IMG/VR virus record: IMGVR_UViG_3300009154_000076
Location: 1 to 52,962 of that record
Reading direction: 5' to 3' (one strand)
Source: a virus
DNA length: 52,962 bases
Within the stretch, counting starts at the first letter, position 1. Each line of letters begins with the position of its first letter. Below the pieces are notes generated by a model. The model ran no database searches. It saw nothing but the letters and a program-made list of their open reading frames with translations, and was not told the origin of the DNA. Of this stretch, positions 41,618-50,171 are shown one piece after another. A program made the translations under genes and the position numbers.

Positions 41618-42631
41618 ATGTCATATACCATTTTAAACACTGATGGAAGTACACTGTTATTACTGGCAGATGGAACTGTGGACAGTGAAGCCACCAGCCT
41701 TGATTTAGTTGGACGCAACGTAACTCCATATGGGCAATATCTCAATAATAACCTAGTAAAGATGTTGGCCAATAGTGCCAGTACTGCTGGAAGTCCACCT
41801 AGGAGCCCATTGACTGGGCAAATTTGGTATGACACCACGTCTAAAAGATTAAAAGTTTACGACGGAACCTTTACCACAGTTAGTGGCGCAATCGTATCAG
41901 CAACTCAGCCAGATACGTTAATTGAAGGGGATTTGTGGTTTGATACCACCAATAAGCAAATAAATGTCTATGATGGAACCAACACACTTGTGATCGGTCC
42001 AGCAACTCCAAGCACACTTGGAGAAATTGGATGGGTATTGCCTACAAATCCCATTCATGATATCAATAATAATACTCAAAATGTTATTTTATTAAAAAGC
42101 TATGGTAAATTCATAGGAATTGCATCCTCGCAGGCATTTAATATGTCCAGTTCGGATAGTACTAATTATTTTAATACTTCTACTATGAAAGTGGTATCAG
42201 GGTTGACAGTCTTGGGAGATATTTCAAATACTGGACAAAATTCAAACAAGTACTTTTCGGTGTCCATTGACATGGATCGTATCAATCTCAATAGTGACCC
42301 AACATATAACAATGATGTAACTTCAAAAGATGGTTATGTGCAACAAAACTCTTACATCAGTACAATCCTTGGAGTTATGTTCCCATTAACCGCCAGCACA
42401 TCAACATATGATGTTGGAGTTCCAATCGGATCTGAAGCCAGAGTTTTATGCACGTATACTCGTGCCATGGGCAGATCAAATTTAGGTACACAATTCCGCA
42501 GATTCAAAGCCACACAAATTACACCAACAATAGCAAATTGGACACCGTATGAAGTTTATTCATACCGCGCTGCTCCATATGGAACGTTTACTAATATGGT
42601 AAACGTAATTCCGTTGTCTAATTTAGCATAA
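41618..42631 (+). CDS. Tail fibre protein, family with N-terminal WYDxxxxRLKVYDG repeats (A)
   Basis: A 337-residue protein. Its first 130 residues (YTILNTDGSTLLLLADG, GQIWYDTTSKRLKVYDG, GDLWFDTTNKQINVYDG) are shared with the two genes that follow and with other myovirus fibre proteins. The rest is a separate domain, beta-rich near the end (SEARVLCTYTRAMG). The shared head would attach to a common site while the ends diversify. TAATATG couples it to the previous gene. Confidence 0.65.
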   Translation: MSYTILNTDGSTLLLLADGTVDSEATSLDLVGRNVTPYGQYLNNNLVKMLANSASTAGSPPRSPLTGQIWYDTTSKRLKVYDGTFTTVSGAIVSATQPDTLIEGDLWFDTTNKQINVYDGTNTLVIGPATPSTLGEIGWVLPTNPIHDINNNTQNVILLKSYGKFIGIASSQAFNMSSSDSTNYFNTSTMKVVSGLTVLGDISNTGQNSNKYFSVSIDMDRINLNSDPTYNNDVTSKDGYVQQNSYISTILGVMFPLTASTSTYDVGVPIGSEARVLCTYTRAMGRSNLGTQFRRFKATQITPTIANWTPYEVYSYRAAPYGTFTNMVNVIPLSNLA

Positions 42632-42649
42632 TGACGAGAGAAATAACCC

Positions 42650-43873
42650 ATGACATACGAATTAAATAAAAGCGATGGAACATTACTCTTAGAGCTGGCA
42701 GATGGTGCCACTGACAAGTCATTTTCTAATATAACATTTATTGGAAAAAATGTAGTTAATTATGGTGCATCTCAAAACGAGAATTTTCTATACCTTCTAG
42801 AGAATTTTGCCAACACACAAGCCCCATCAAATCCATTGATTGGACAACTCTGGTTTGACGAAGGCACTAAACGCCTAAAAGTCAATGATGGTTCTCTATG
42901 GAACCAGATGCCCTCTATCGTTTATAGTAATACTGCAACCAATCAAATGCCAGGTGACCTTTGGTTTAATACGGACACTAGACAGCTTTCAATAAAAACA
43001 GTGTCTTCGTATACTTTGATCGGCCCAAACTCAGCTGCAACCACGGCACAACGACTACTCAAGCCAGCCCATATTAATGGAGTTTCTTTTGATGGCTCGG
43101 CTGATATTACATTATCAGCATCGGCGCCACATTTTCTAATCGCCGGAAATTCATTATCTGGACAGCCATTTAATGGATCTACCAATGTCACTTGGTCCGT
43201 ATACTCTGAGTCAGAAAATGTACCAAACACCATTATATCCAGAGATGCAAATGGTGATTTTAGTGCTAGGAATATTAATGTAACTACCGTTAATGCGACT
43301 ACTGTTAATGCAAACGCTTCTTCTGCTTCAAAATGGAATGCCCCTATAAATGTCTCCTTGGCCGGTGCAATATCTGGTACTGTTACAGTAGACGGAACAA
43401 CCGATGTAACAATTCAAACTAGAAACACGGGCATCGTTATACCAAATAGTATTCCGCCGGGCGGAATAATTATGTGGTCTGGATCTGCTGATGTAGTACC
43501 ATCTGGATGGGTATTATGCGATGGAACCAATGGGACCCCAGACTTACGTGATAGGTTTGTGATCGGTGCCGGAAATCGTTATCCAGTTCATACTATTGGC
43601 GGTAACAAAGACGCCATCGTACCAGCACATAGCCACAGTGCTAATAGTGTTGTCAACGACCCAGGTCATACTCATACATATCAAACTGCCACGGCAACAG
43701 CTCCCCAGTCTGGGCGTGATACGCAATGTTATTTTAGTTCACTTAACTCATTGGTTACGGGAAGATCAACGACGGGAATTACTGTCAATACCACGGTCAA
43801 TAGTGCTGGGGTCAGTGTAAATGATGCCAATTTGCCACCATTTTTAGCATTGTGCTATATTATGAAACTATAA
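42650..43873 (+). CDS. Tail fibre protein with phage tail collar domain (B)
   Basis: A 407-residue protein with the shared N-terminal head (YELNKSDGTLLLELADG, NENFLYLLENFANTQAPSNP, GQLWFDEGTKRLKVNDG). Residues about 265-320 (IPPGGIIMWSGSADVVPSGWVLCDGTNGTPDLRDRFVIGAG) are the phage tail collar domain, which binds sugars or receptors in T4-type short fibres. HTIGGNKDAIVPAHSHS and the closing LPPFLALCYIMKL are typical of the domain too. It is probably a receptor-contact fibre. Confidence 0.8.
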   Translation: MTYELNKSDGTLLLELADGATDKSFSNITFIGKNVVNYGASQNENFLYLLENFANTQAPSNPLIGQLWFDEGTKRLKVNDGSLWNQMPSIVYSNTATNQMPGDLWFNTDTRQLSIKTVSSYTLIGPNSAATTAQRLLKPAHINGVSFDGSADITLSASAPHFLIAGNSLSGQPFNGSTNVTWSVYSESENVPNTIISRDANGDFSARNINVTTVNATTVNANASSASKWNAPINVSLAGAISGTVTVDGTTDVTIQTRNTGIVIPNSIPPGGIIMWSGSADVVPSGWVLCDGTNGTPDLRDRFVIGAGNRYPVHTIGGNKDAIVPAHSHSANSVVNDPGHTHTYQTATATAPQSGRDTQCYFSSLNSLVTGRSTTGITVNTTVNSAGVSVNDANLPPFLALCYIMKL

Positions 43874-43883
43874 AAAGAAAATT

Positions 43884-45077
43884 ATGCCATACATTTTAAA
43901 AAAAACCGATGGAAATACCTTAGTCACAGTAGATGATGCATCTATAGATTCCAGTACCAGCTTGTCATTTGTTGGCAAGAATTACTCTGGTTATGGGTTT
44001 GCAGTCAATGAAAACTTTTTAAAATTATTAGAAAATTCTTCATACACCAGTGCACCATCAAATCCAATTCAGGGACAACTGTGGTTCAACAATAACAAAG
44101 ATACTCGCAGATTGCAAGTTTGTTACGATGGTTCATCCTTCAAGGGTATTGCTAACATACAAATAGGATCCACTCACCCATCATCCAATTCCGTCACCGA
44201 AGGCGACCTATGGTGGGACAGCGGCAATGGAATATTAAATGTTTTTAATTCTTCTCTGGCAGCAGTGCCTATTGGTCCACAAAATTCAGGAAGATCAAGC
44301 TGGGTATCTGTAGAAGAGCCTCTTCCTTTTTCTGACTTTACCAATCCTGTACTTGAAGCAAATATAGGCAATGATCCAATAGTTGCTATTTCTCTACAAT
44401 CATTTACTCCACAAAATAAACCAAATTTTCCGTTTATACAGCAGGGAATAACCTTGGCTGGCTGTGATATTAATGGATCATCGGCCGATTCCGGATATTA
44501 CTTTTGGGGTACAGCATCAGATGCTCTAACATCAGATACAGCATCCACAGTGTCGGTGGCCAGTACCACAACCGGAGTATATTCAGTAATTTTATCTGGT
44601 TCTGGATCAGGAAACAAAAAATTAAATTCTGATGGGTCCGGAAGCCCTCTGTCATACAATGTAGACACTGGTGTACTCAAAGCCATAGCGTCAGCAGCAT
44701 TATATGCGGATCTGGCAGAAAGATATGCTGCTGACGCAGTGTATCCAGTTGGCACCGTGGTTGTTATCGGAGGGGAGCATGAGATAACCACAACAACTAT
44801 TCATGCGGATACTGCCATAGCGGGTGTTATATCTAAAGATCCAGCATATCGAATGAACTCCGATGCGGGAACCGATGAAACTCATCCATATGTTGCACTA
44901 CGCGGAAGAGTACCATGCCAAGTGGTTGGACCAATCAAAAAGGGAGATATGCTAGTTGCCAGTAATTCACCCGGATTTGCAACCTCATACCGAACTGGTG
45001 ATGATCCCAACGCAGTATTTGCACGTGCACTTGAAAACTTTGATGGATTTTTGGGTATTATCGAAATTTTAGTTTAA
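43884..45077 (+). CDS. Tail fibre protein with DLAERY-type C-terminal domain (C)
   Basis: A 397-residue protein with the shared head (YILKKTDGNTLVTVDDAS, NENFLKLLENSSYTSAPSNP, GQLWFNNNKDTRRLQV). The C-terminal 125 residues (YADLAERYAADAVYPVGTVVVIGG ... YVALRGRVPCQVVGPIKKGD) are a domain found at the ends of many T4-like fibres, in some cases related to self-cleaving chaperones. Its TAA overlaps the convergent thymidylate synthase stop by 3 nt of a 4-nt overlap. It closes the fibre block. Confidence 0.72.
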   Translation: MPYILKKTDGNTLVTVDDASIDSSTSLSFVGKNYSGYGFAVNENFLKLLENSSYTSAPSNPIQGQLWFNNNKDTRRLQVCYDGSSFKGIANIQIGSTHPSSNSVTEGDLWWDSGNGILNVFNSSLAAVPIGPQNSGRSSWVSVEEPLPFSDFTNPVLEANIGNDPIVAISLQSFTPQNKPNFPFIQQGITLAGCDINGSSADSGYYFWGTASDALTSDTASTVSVASTTTGVYSVILSGSGSGNKKLNSDGSGSPLSYNVDTGVLKAIASAALYADLAERYAADAVYPVGTVVVIGGEHEITTTTIHADTAIAGVISKDPAYRMNSDAGTDETHPYVALRGRVPCQVVGPIKKGDMLVASNSPGFATSYRTGDDPNAVFARALENFDGFLGIIEILV

Positions 45078-45973
45078 ACCGCCATTTTCATAATAATAGC
45101 GGGATGATGTTGATAATCAATTAACTTGGCACTGTCCATGGTAAAATCTGTGATGCTTTTAATTTCCGGATCTAACCATAATGTTGGTGCTGGATATGGC
45201 TTTTTAGTCAGCTGAATTTTCAAATGTTCGATTTGATCTTGGTAGATATGTGCATCACCAAAACTCATGATCAGATCACCCACCGTTAATTCACAAACCT
45301 GAGCGATCATGTGCGTCAATAATGCATATGATGCAATATTATATGGAACACCCAATCCTAAATCAGCGGATCGTTGATACATATGGCAACTTAATTTATT
45401 GTCAGTACTAACATAAAATTGACACATCATATGACATGGTGGCAATGCCATCAAATCAATCTCACCCGGGTTGTAGCTCATCAAAATGTGACGACGACTA
45501 TATGGATCGGTTTTTATACCATCAATCAATTCTAATAACTGATCATGGTTTTGCAACACAACTTTATTGACACGAATAAGTGGTTTACGCCACCGACGCC
45601 ATTGCACGCCGTAAATCCTGCCTAGATCACCTGGATGACGCTGTTGCCTGCGTTTGGTCCAATACTCTGCTTGAGAATTTTCTGTCCAAATAGTGGTCTT
45701 TTCACTATATCGATCACCGTGTAAAATTTCCCTCAACCGATATTCATCTCCACTGCCTTCTATCATCCAAAGAAGTTCACTTAGCATAGAACGCCATGCC
45801 AATTTTTTAGTGGTAACTGCTGGGAATCCCTGTGATAAATCAAACTTGAGTTGTGGGCCAAAAATACTCTTGGTTCCAACTCCAGTGCGATCTGGTCTAT
45901 CTTGACCATTTTTCAAGACTTCACTTAGTAAGTCTAAGTACGCCTGTTCTGGATGATTATGATTATTTTTCAA
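45074..45973 (-). CDS. thyA: Thymidylate synthase (ThyA family)
   Basis: A 299-residue enzyme that methylates dUMP to dTMP with methylene-tetrahydrofolate. DRTGVGTKSIFG holds the phosphate Arg; Cys180 in LPPCHMMCQFYV is the nucleophile; RSADLGLGVPYNIASY includes Asn212, which selects uracil over cytosine, so dCMP hydroxymethylase is not favoured; DAHIYQDQIEHL ends the core. It is coupled to folA by a 4-nt overlap (ATGA), the usual pairing since TS makes dihydrofolate. Its stop overlaps the fibre stop. Confidence 0.92.
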   Translation of the reverse strand: MKNNHNHPEQAYLDLLSEVLKNGQDRPDRTGVGTKSIFGPQLKFDLSQGFPAVTTKKLAWRSMLSELLWMIEGSGDEYRLREILHGDRYSEKTTIWTENSQAEYWTKRRQQRHPGDLGRIYGVQWRRWRKPLIRVNKVVLQNHDQLLELIDGIKTDPYSRRHILMSYNPGEIDLMALPPCHMMCQFYVSTDNKLSCHMYQRSADLGLGVPYNIASYALLTHMIAQVCELTVGDLIMSFGDAHIYQDQIEHLKIQLTKKPYPAPTLWLDPEIKSITDFTMDSAKLIDYQHHPAIIMKMAV

Positions 45974-46452
45974 TTCGAATACTCTGTTATTGTATATGGC
46001 ACCGGATCGGTATATCTATGATGTTCCTGCACTCTTTGGTAATTCTGCTGGACATAATCTAAATTAAAAAATCGATCACATTGATAATCTTGATCAATTT
46101 CCGTAATATAACATTTATCAGCCAACATTATGGTGCTATCATATAGCTGTTGTCCGCCAATAATATATATTTCAGATTCTGGGTACAACTTTTTGCATTC
46201 TTGAATTGCTTGAATAGGTGAAGTAAATGAATGGTCTGCATCGGACCAAGATTTTTTACTAACAACCACGTTGACTCTATCTGGAAGTTTACAGCAGGAA
46301 ATACTCTCCCATGTAACTGAACCCATGATAATAACATTGTTTTTGGTCAAATTCCTAAACCATTTCATGTCATTGTCAAGATGAGGCCATGGTATAGACC
46401 CATTCCGGCCTATACCATGTCTCTTATCTACTGCAACTACTATACTGATCAT
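45970..46452 (-). CDS. folA: Dihydrofolate reductase
   Basis: A 160-residue enzyme that regenerates tetrahydrofolate with NADPH. MISIVVAVDKRHGIGRNGSIPWPHLDNDMKWFR carries the N-terminal strand, the loop with GIGRNG, and Asp28 as the likely proton donor. NNVIIMGSVTWESI matches the MGRxTWES motif with Gly-Ser in place of Gly-Arg. IYIIGGQQLYDSTI is the IGGxxxY nucleotide-binding motif. Upstream of thyA, overlapping it by 4 nt. Confidence 0.9.
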   Translation of the reverse strand: MISIVVAVDKRHGIGRNGSIPWPHLDNDMKWFRNLTKNNVIIMGSVTWESISCCKLPDRVNVVVSKKSWSDADHSFTSPIQAIQECKKLYPESEIYIIGGQQLYDSTIMLADKCYITEIDQDYQCDRFFNLDYVQQNYQRVQEHHRYTDPVPYTITEYSN

Positions 46453-46453
46453 T

Positions 46454-47011
46454 TTATACTGTTACTTTTTTAGCCTTACTTTTAGCAACAGGTGGATCAA
46501 TTGCATCAGCTTGAGCCAACAATTCCTGAGCTTGCTTACGTAGTTCCTGTGCCTTTTCTTTTGGATCTTCGGCAATTTCTACATACTCAGCCACAGAAGA
46601 CGCTTTGGGTTTGGTTTCTGATTTTGCAAGTTCATCATTAACCGCTAAATCTTCAACACTCACGCCTTTTTGTTCAGCAATAAGCTTGTTTAACTCATCC
46701 AACTGAATAGAAGTTTGAGTTGTAGGGGTCATGATAACCATGCTGGTCGAAACTTTCCTAAGGTGCCCATTGCTATGTAACCAAGACAGCATGTTACTGC
46801 CATCTGGAAACTTTCGCACAGCCAAGATGTCTGCCAATTCATTTGCCTGTTGTGCACTGGTATCTTGTACCAAATTCATTAAGCTGTCATGGTATGAATC
46901 CATAAGTACATTAGTTCCTACAACCAGTGCACTTTTGGCATCGCCAGGCAGAGTACGGTAAGCTACAACTACTTTAGCCCCGTTATTTTTCATCTTTCCT
47001 ACGTGTTTCAT
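46454..47011 (-). CDS. Conserved-type phage protein, 185 aa
   Basis: A protein with a globular N-terminal part (VVVAYRTLPGDAKSALVVGT, SYHDSLMNLVQDTSAQQANELADILAVRKFPDGSNMLSWLHS) that recurs in marine T4-like phages to my knowledge, and a C-terminal Ala/Glu/Lys-rich helical tail from about residue 130. The tail has a coiled-coil look. A perfect GGAGG precedes ATG 47011. Possibly virion-associated, but the role is unknown. Confidence 0.62.
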   Translation of the reverse strand: MKHVGKMKNNGAKVVVAYRTLPGDAKSALVVGTNVLMDSYHDSLMNLVQDTSAQQANELADILAVRKFPDGSNMLSWLHSNGHLRKVSTSMVIMTPTTQTSIQLDELNKLIAEQKGVSVEDLAVNDELAKSETKPKASSVAEYVEIAEDPKEKAQELRKQAQELLAQADAIDPPVAKSKAKKVTV

Positions 47012-47023
47012 TTGAACCTCCTA

Positions 47024-47314
47024 TTATGCTGCTGGTGCATCCTGTGATGCATCACCGGCTTGTTCAGCAGGCGCAGCAGCTGGCGTTTCATCAGTTGACA
47101 AACTATTCAAAAATGCACTAACGCGATCAAACGTTGCGCCAACTGCACTCATTTCATTGGCTGGAAATGCGCCACGGCGTGTAGCCATGTCAACAATTGC
47201 CAATAGATTTTTAAGATCATTAATACCCAACTGTGGGGTTTGAGCTGCTGGAATTTCTCCACCAACATCAGGGGTCATTGTAGCTTGGGTAGTGTCTTGG
47301 GTTTGATTTTCCAT
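47024..47314 (-). CDS. Conserved-type phage protein, 96 aa
   Basis: A 96-residue protein. The core QLGINDLKNLLAIVDMATRRGAFPANEMSAVGATFDRVSAFL (about residues 32-74) is a helical segment typical of small proteins in marine T4-like phages. Both ends are low complexity (Thr/Gln-rich, then Ala/Pro/Glu-rich). It lies 12 nt upstream of the previous gene, behind AGAGGAAAA. Role unknown, possibly structural. Confidence 0.6.
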   Translation of the reverse strand: MENQTQDTTQATMTPDVGGEIPAAQTPQLGINDLKNLLAIVDMATRRGAFPANEMSAVGATFDRVSAFLNSLSTDETPAAAPAEQAGDASQDAPAA

Positions 47315-47330
47315 TTGTATTTTCCTCTTT

Positions 47331-47609
47331 TTAAATTAAATGGGGACAGCCTAATGCTAGCATAGATAGCTCACTGGGATCTTCTATGCCAACTTCAATC
47401 ACTTCAATCATTTTATTATCTTGATTGATAGTGAAATTCTTTTTTATTGCGTACCTACTATTTAGGTGGTAGTTAATCCAGTTATCCAAAAATTTAATAT
47501 CTTTTACAAATATTTTAATTTTTATAACAGTAAAGTGTTGAGGTATAAAATTTAATTTTCGTAACTGTAACACTGACAACGGATTAACTTCACCACGATT
47601 CATACTCAT
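47331..47609 (-). CDS. Hypothetical basic protein, about 92 aa
   Basis: A basic protein with beta strands (FTVIKIKIFVKDIKFL, MIEVIEVGIEDP) and aromatic residues. The start is uncertain: GTG 47618, ATG 47609 and ATG 47603 are all in frame and none has a good ribosome site; GTG 47618 would start 4 nt after the VWA gene ends. No family recognised. Confidence 0.4.
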   Translation of the reverse strand: MSMNRGEVNPLSVLQLRKLNFIPQHFTVIKIKIFVKDIKFLDNWINYHLNSRYAIKKNFTINQDNKMIEVIEVGIEDPSELSMLALGCPHLI

Positions 47610-47621
47610 ATTATACACTAA

Positions 47622-48875
47622 TTAATTATAATATGCAACTTGTCCAAATGGAGGAACTATAGAATCACTGCCATGTATAATAAACAATGTGTCACAGTAA
47701 TCAGGGTTTCCAAAAGAATCCCCGGGCATTCCGTCCGTGAACATGACAAACTTTTTGGGTTGAATATCATTCTCTTCCATGAATTCCCAATTACACATGA
47801 ATAATGTTCCACCACCGCCCTTGACCTCATAAGCTACTAGATCTGCGGAGTTGTCTTTGGTAAATTTCTCATATCCATAAACTTGAGTATCAAATGTCCA
47901 CAAATCAATATTGAAATCAGTATATTCATCCATGATACCACTGACTTCACTCAAAAAATCTTTGGCCTGACGATCACTAATACTTCCACTCATATCAATG
48001 GCAATACTAATATCAATGGTTTCCTCATTGACCATTCCGGGTAATATTGCCCCACATTGTTGACTTTTACGATTGGGACGAGTGAAACTATAATTACTTT
48101 TAATAATACTCTGAATATTCATGCGCAACAATTGACGCCAATCCATTTTTGGATTAGTAAAAGCATTGATCATTCTGGCGATACCTGCTGGAACTTTGCC
48201 CGCTCCAGCACTCTGTGCAGCAGCAACGGTGGCTTCTTTTATTTCATCACGAATTTTCTTTCGTTCTTCAGCAGATATTTTTGGTCGACCAGTGCTATTG
48301 CCATCTGGGCCATCCTCACCGCCATCACCGTCACCATCCCCTTCACCATCCAAGTGCTCATCAAGAAGTTCACCCAGAGAGCTGATGTCAATTTTAATTG
48401 CTTGTTTTTCTAAATCTTCATAGATTTTTTCATAACTCCAACCGCGATATTTGTCATCTTGAAAAATATTAATCCATTTTGGCGCATTGCCGATTTTCTC
48501 ATCCTTGAGAATTTGATTGACTGCAAAATCAGCAGCAATGTTGCTTAGTTGCGGATCACGCTTGTCTCTGCGACCCATGTGATCAAACACGTTGTGTAAA
48601 ACTTCATGAGCAAACCCAAATATGACTTCACTAGGAGTCAATCTATCGACAAAATCATTATTATAATAGAAAGTACGACCATCAGTGGCCAAAGTGGGTA
48701 ACCAATCAGTGGCATCAACCAGCTTCATACGGGTGGCCAAGTTTCCAAAAAATGGATGACGGATCAATAACGCAACCCGAGCTGTTATCAACTTTTCAAT
48801 AATTGCATTTTTTTGTTCCGGCGTAAATGTTTTTGTTTGCAGTTTTTTGGTTTTTTCAGACTTCATCACCGCCAT
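47622..48875 (-). CDS. VWA-domain metallopeptidase-like protein (DUF2201 type)
   Basis: A 417-residue protein. HEVLHNVFDH (about 90-99) is an HExxH zinc motif in a metallopeptidase-like N-terminal domain. A Gly/Asp-rich spacer (178-195) follows. The C-terminal VWA-like domain has the metal site motif DMSGS (294-298) and TDGMPGD near 380. Such proteins pair with MoxR ATPases, as here, where the ATPase gene lies just upstream. The pair may remodel a protein complex or insert metal. It has its own perfect sigma70 promoter at 48906-48934 and a GAGGA site before ATG 48875. Confidence 0.78.
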   Translation of the reverse strand: MAVMKSEKTKKLQTKTFTPEQKNAIIEKLITARVALLIRHPFFGNLATRMKLVDATDWLPTLATDGRTFYYNNDFVDRLTPSEVIFGFAHEVLHNVFDHMGRRDKRDPQLSNIAADFAVNQILKDEKIGNAPKWINIFQDDKYRGWSYEKIYEDLEKQAIKIDISSLGELLDEHLDGEGDGDGDGGEDGPDGNSTGRPKISAEERKKIRDEIKEATVAAAQSAGAGKVPAGIARMINAFTNPKMDWRQLLRMNIQSIIKSNYSFTRPNRKSQQCGAILPGMVNEETIDISIAIDMSGSISDRQAKDFLSEVSGIMDEYTDFNIDLWTFDTQVYGYEKFTKDNSADLVAYEVKGGGGTLFMCNWEFMEENDIQPKKFVMFTDGMPGDSFGNPDYCDTLFIIHGSDSIVPPFGQVAYYN

Positions 48876-48892
48876 GGTCGATTCCTCACTAA

Positions 48893-48902
48893 GGGTATAC
48901 CC
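48893..48902. promoter_or_regulatory. GGGTATACCC palindrome at the VWA gene start site
   Basis: A perfect 10-bp palindrome lies just downstream of the -10 box, covering the predicted start (about 48899). This is the usual place for a repressor operator. Confidence 0.4.
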
Positions 48903-48905
48903 ATA

Positions 48906-48934
48906 ATTATAGATACAAATCTATTGCTTGTCAA
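48906..48934 (-). promoter_or_regulatory. Perfect sigma70 promoter for the VWA gene
   Basis: On the minus strand TTGACA (48929-48934) and TATAAT (48906-48911) are separated by exactly 17 nt, matching the consensus at every base. A start near 48899 leads to the VWA gene. Confidence 0.9.
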
Positions 48935-48945
48935 TAAAATTAAAC

Positions 48946-48983
48946 AAAACGAGAATACCCATAAAAATGAATATTCTCGTTTA
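48946..48983 (-). terminator. Rho-independent terminator after the MoxR gene
   Basis: Eleven perfect base pairs (48947-48957 with 48972-48982), loop 14 nt, followed on the minus strand by TTTTGTTTAATTTT. It ends the MoxR transcript just before the VWA promoter, so the pair can be expressed separately. Confidence 0.85.
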
Positions 48984-49002
48984 TCGTTACCATTCGATAT
49001 TA

Positions 49003-50085
49003 TCAAGCAGCAATACTAGACAACACATATCGACCATAATTCTTATGGAATCGATCAAAGTTCTTGAGTTTACTAGTGTCAAATGGCAATCCAAATGTAG
49101 TAAGCGCAACCCGTGAACCCATTACTACCAGCTCAACTGGAAAGTTGTCCATCATGAATCCAAAGAAATTGTCGCTCATTTCATCCCAATTCTTGGCATT
49201 CTTTTGATTTGCTGTCTGCAATTCATAACACATACTGGTAGTCAAAGAATACATAGCAGAAATCTCTTTGATATCAGATTTCTTGATCTTTCCCTGCAAG
49301 ATATCATTGGGATTGGGCATCTGACTAGCAATTTTACGATGCGCCATGAATTTAATAGCCAATCCTTCCCCAATTGCACCAGCAACTAAGTCAGTCAGTG
49401 TGTTTTCTGATAGTTCATCATCTTCTAGCAATTGGCTTACAAAACTCCAGCTACGCGGTGTTGCAAAGCTACGGCTGATGGATTTGGGATCAAAATCGTA
49501 GAGATCTTGTTTGGCAAAGTTCAAATAACCTACCACCTGAGGATGTTGACGATTCCGTGTAGCCCACTCATTCCAATCTTCAAAATCGGTACGCAATTCC
49601 AGATGTAGGAAACGATTGGCCAATGGTGCTGGCATGCGGAATGTAACACCCTTGTCAGAGTCACGATTTCCAGCAGCAACAATACTAACACCATCTGGCA
49701 AGATATATGTTCCCACACGACGATTAAGAATCAATTGGTATGCGGCAGCTTGTGTGGCCGGTGCGGCACTATTCAACTCATCCAAAAATAGAATAGCGGT
49801 GGATTTTTTATCGGAAGGCAATTCTGCAGGAGGAGCCCATTCCATGGTATTCTGTTTTGAGTTATAATAAGGAATGCCTTTGATATCAGTTGGCTCCCAT
49901 AGGCTTAGACGAACATCAATTACTTCACGATCTTGTTCAGCACCAATTTGCTTGACAATATCTGACTTTCCAATACCAGGTGGCCCCCACATAAACACTG
50001 GACGCTGGATCTTAATGCATTTGCGAATAGCACGTTTGGCTTCATTGGGGCTTACAGTGCGGTTACCGGAACTTTGTTCTGCCAT
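49003..50085 (-). CDS. MoxR-family AAA+ ATPase
   Basis: A 360-residue AAA+ protein. Walker A is GPPGIGKS (34-41), Walker B is ILFLDELN (98-105), and VAAGNRDSDKG holds sensor 1. The family's next part, MPAPLANRFLHLELR, contains the arginine-finger region. It would use ATP to remodel a protein target presented by its VWA partner, encoded next. ATG 50085 has a GAGGAAATC site. Upstream is a sigma70-like promoter; a terminator follows. Confidence 0.85.
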   Translation of the reverse strand: MAEQSSGNRTVSPNEAKRAIRKCIKIQRPVFMWGPPGIGKSDIVKQIGAEQDREVIDVRLSLWEPTDIKGIPYYNSKQNTMEWAPPAELPSDKKSTAILFLDELNSAAPATQAAAYQLILNRRVGTYILPDGVSIVAAGNRDSDKGVTFRMPAPLANRFLHLELRTDFEDWNEWATRNRQHPQVVGYLNFAKQDLYDFDPKSISRSFATPRSWSFVSQLLEDDELSENTLTDLVAGAIGEGLAIKFMAHRKIASQMPNPNDILQGKIKKSDIKEISAMYSLTTSMCYELQTANQKNAKNWDEMSDNFFGFMMDNFPVELVVMGSRVALTTFGLPFDTSKLKNFDRFHKNYGRYVLSSIAA

Positions 50086-50141
50086 GATTTCCTCATATAT
50101 TCATTAAAAATGGTGATTGGTTTGAATACCAACATGAATAT

Positions 50142-50171
50142 ATTCTACCGCATAAATTTTATATACGTCAA
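50142..50171 (-). promoter_or_regulatory. Sigma70-type promoter for the MoxR gene
   Basis: On the minus strand TTGACG (50166-50171), 18 nt, TAGAAT (50142-50147). The -35 overlaps the stop of the upstream gene. GAATATATTC (50136-50145), a 10-bp palindrome, overlaps the -10. A small hairpin (TTGGT/ACCAA, 50117-50132) lies in the leader. Confidence 0.6.

Noticed and set aside
45074-45973. dCMP hydroxymethylase instead of thymidylate synthase
   Set aside because: Asn212 in PYNIASY matches the dUMP-selecting Asn of thymidylate synthase.
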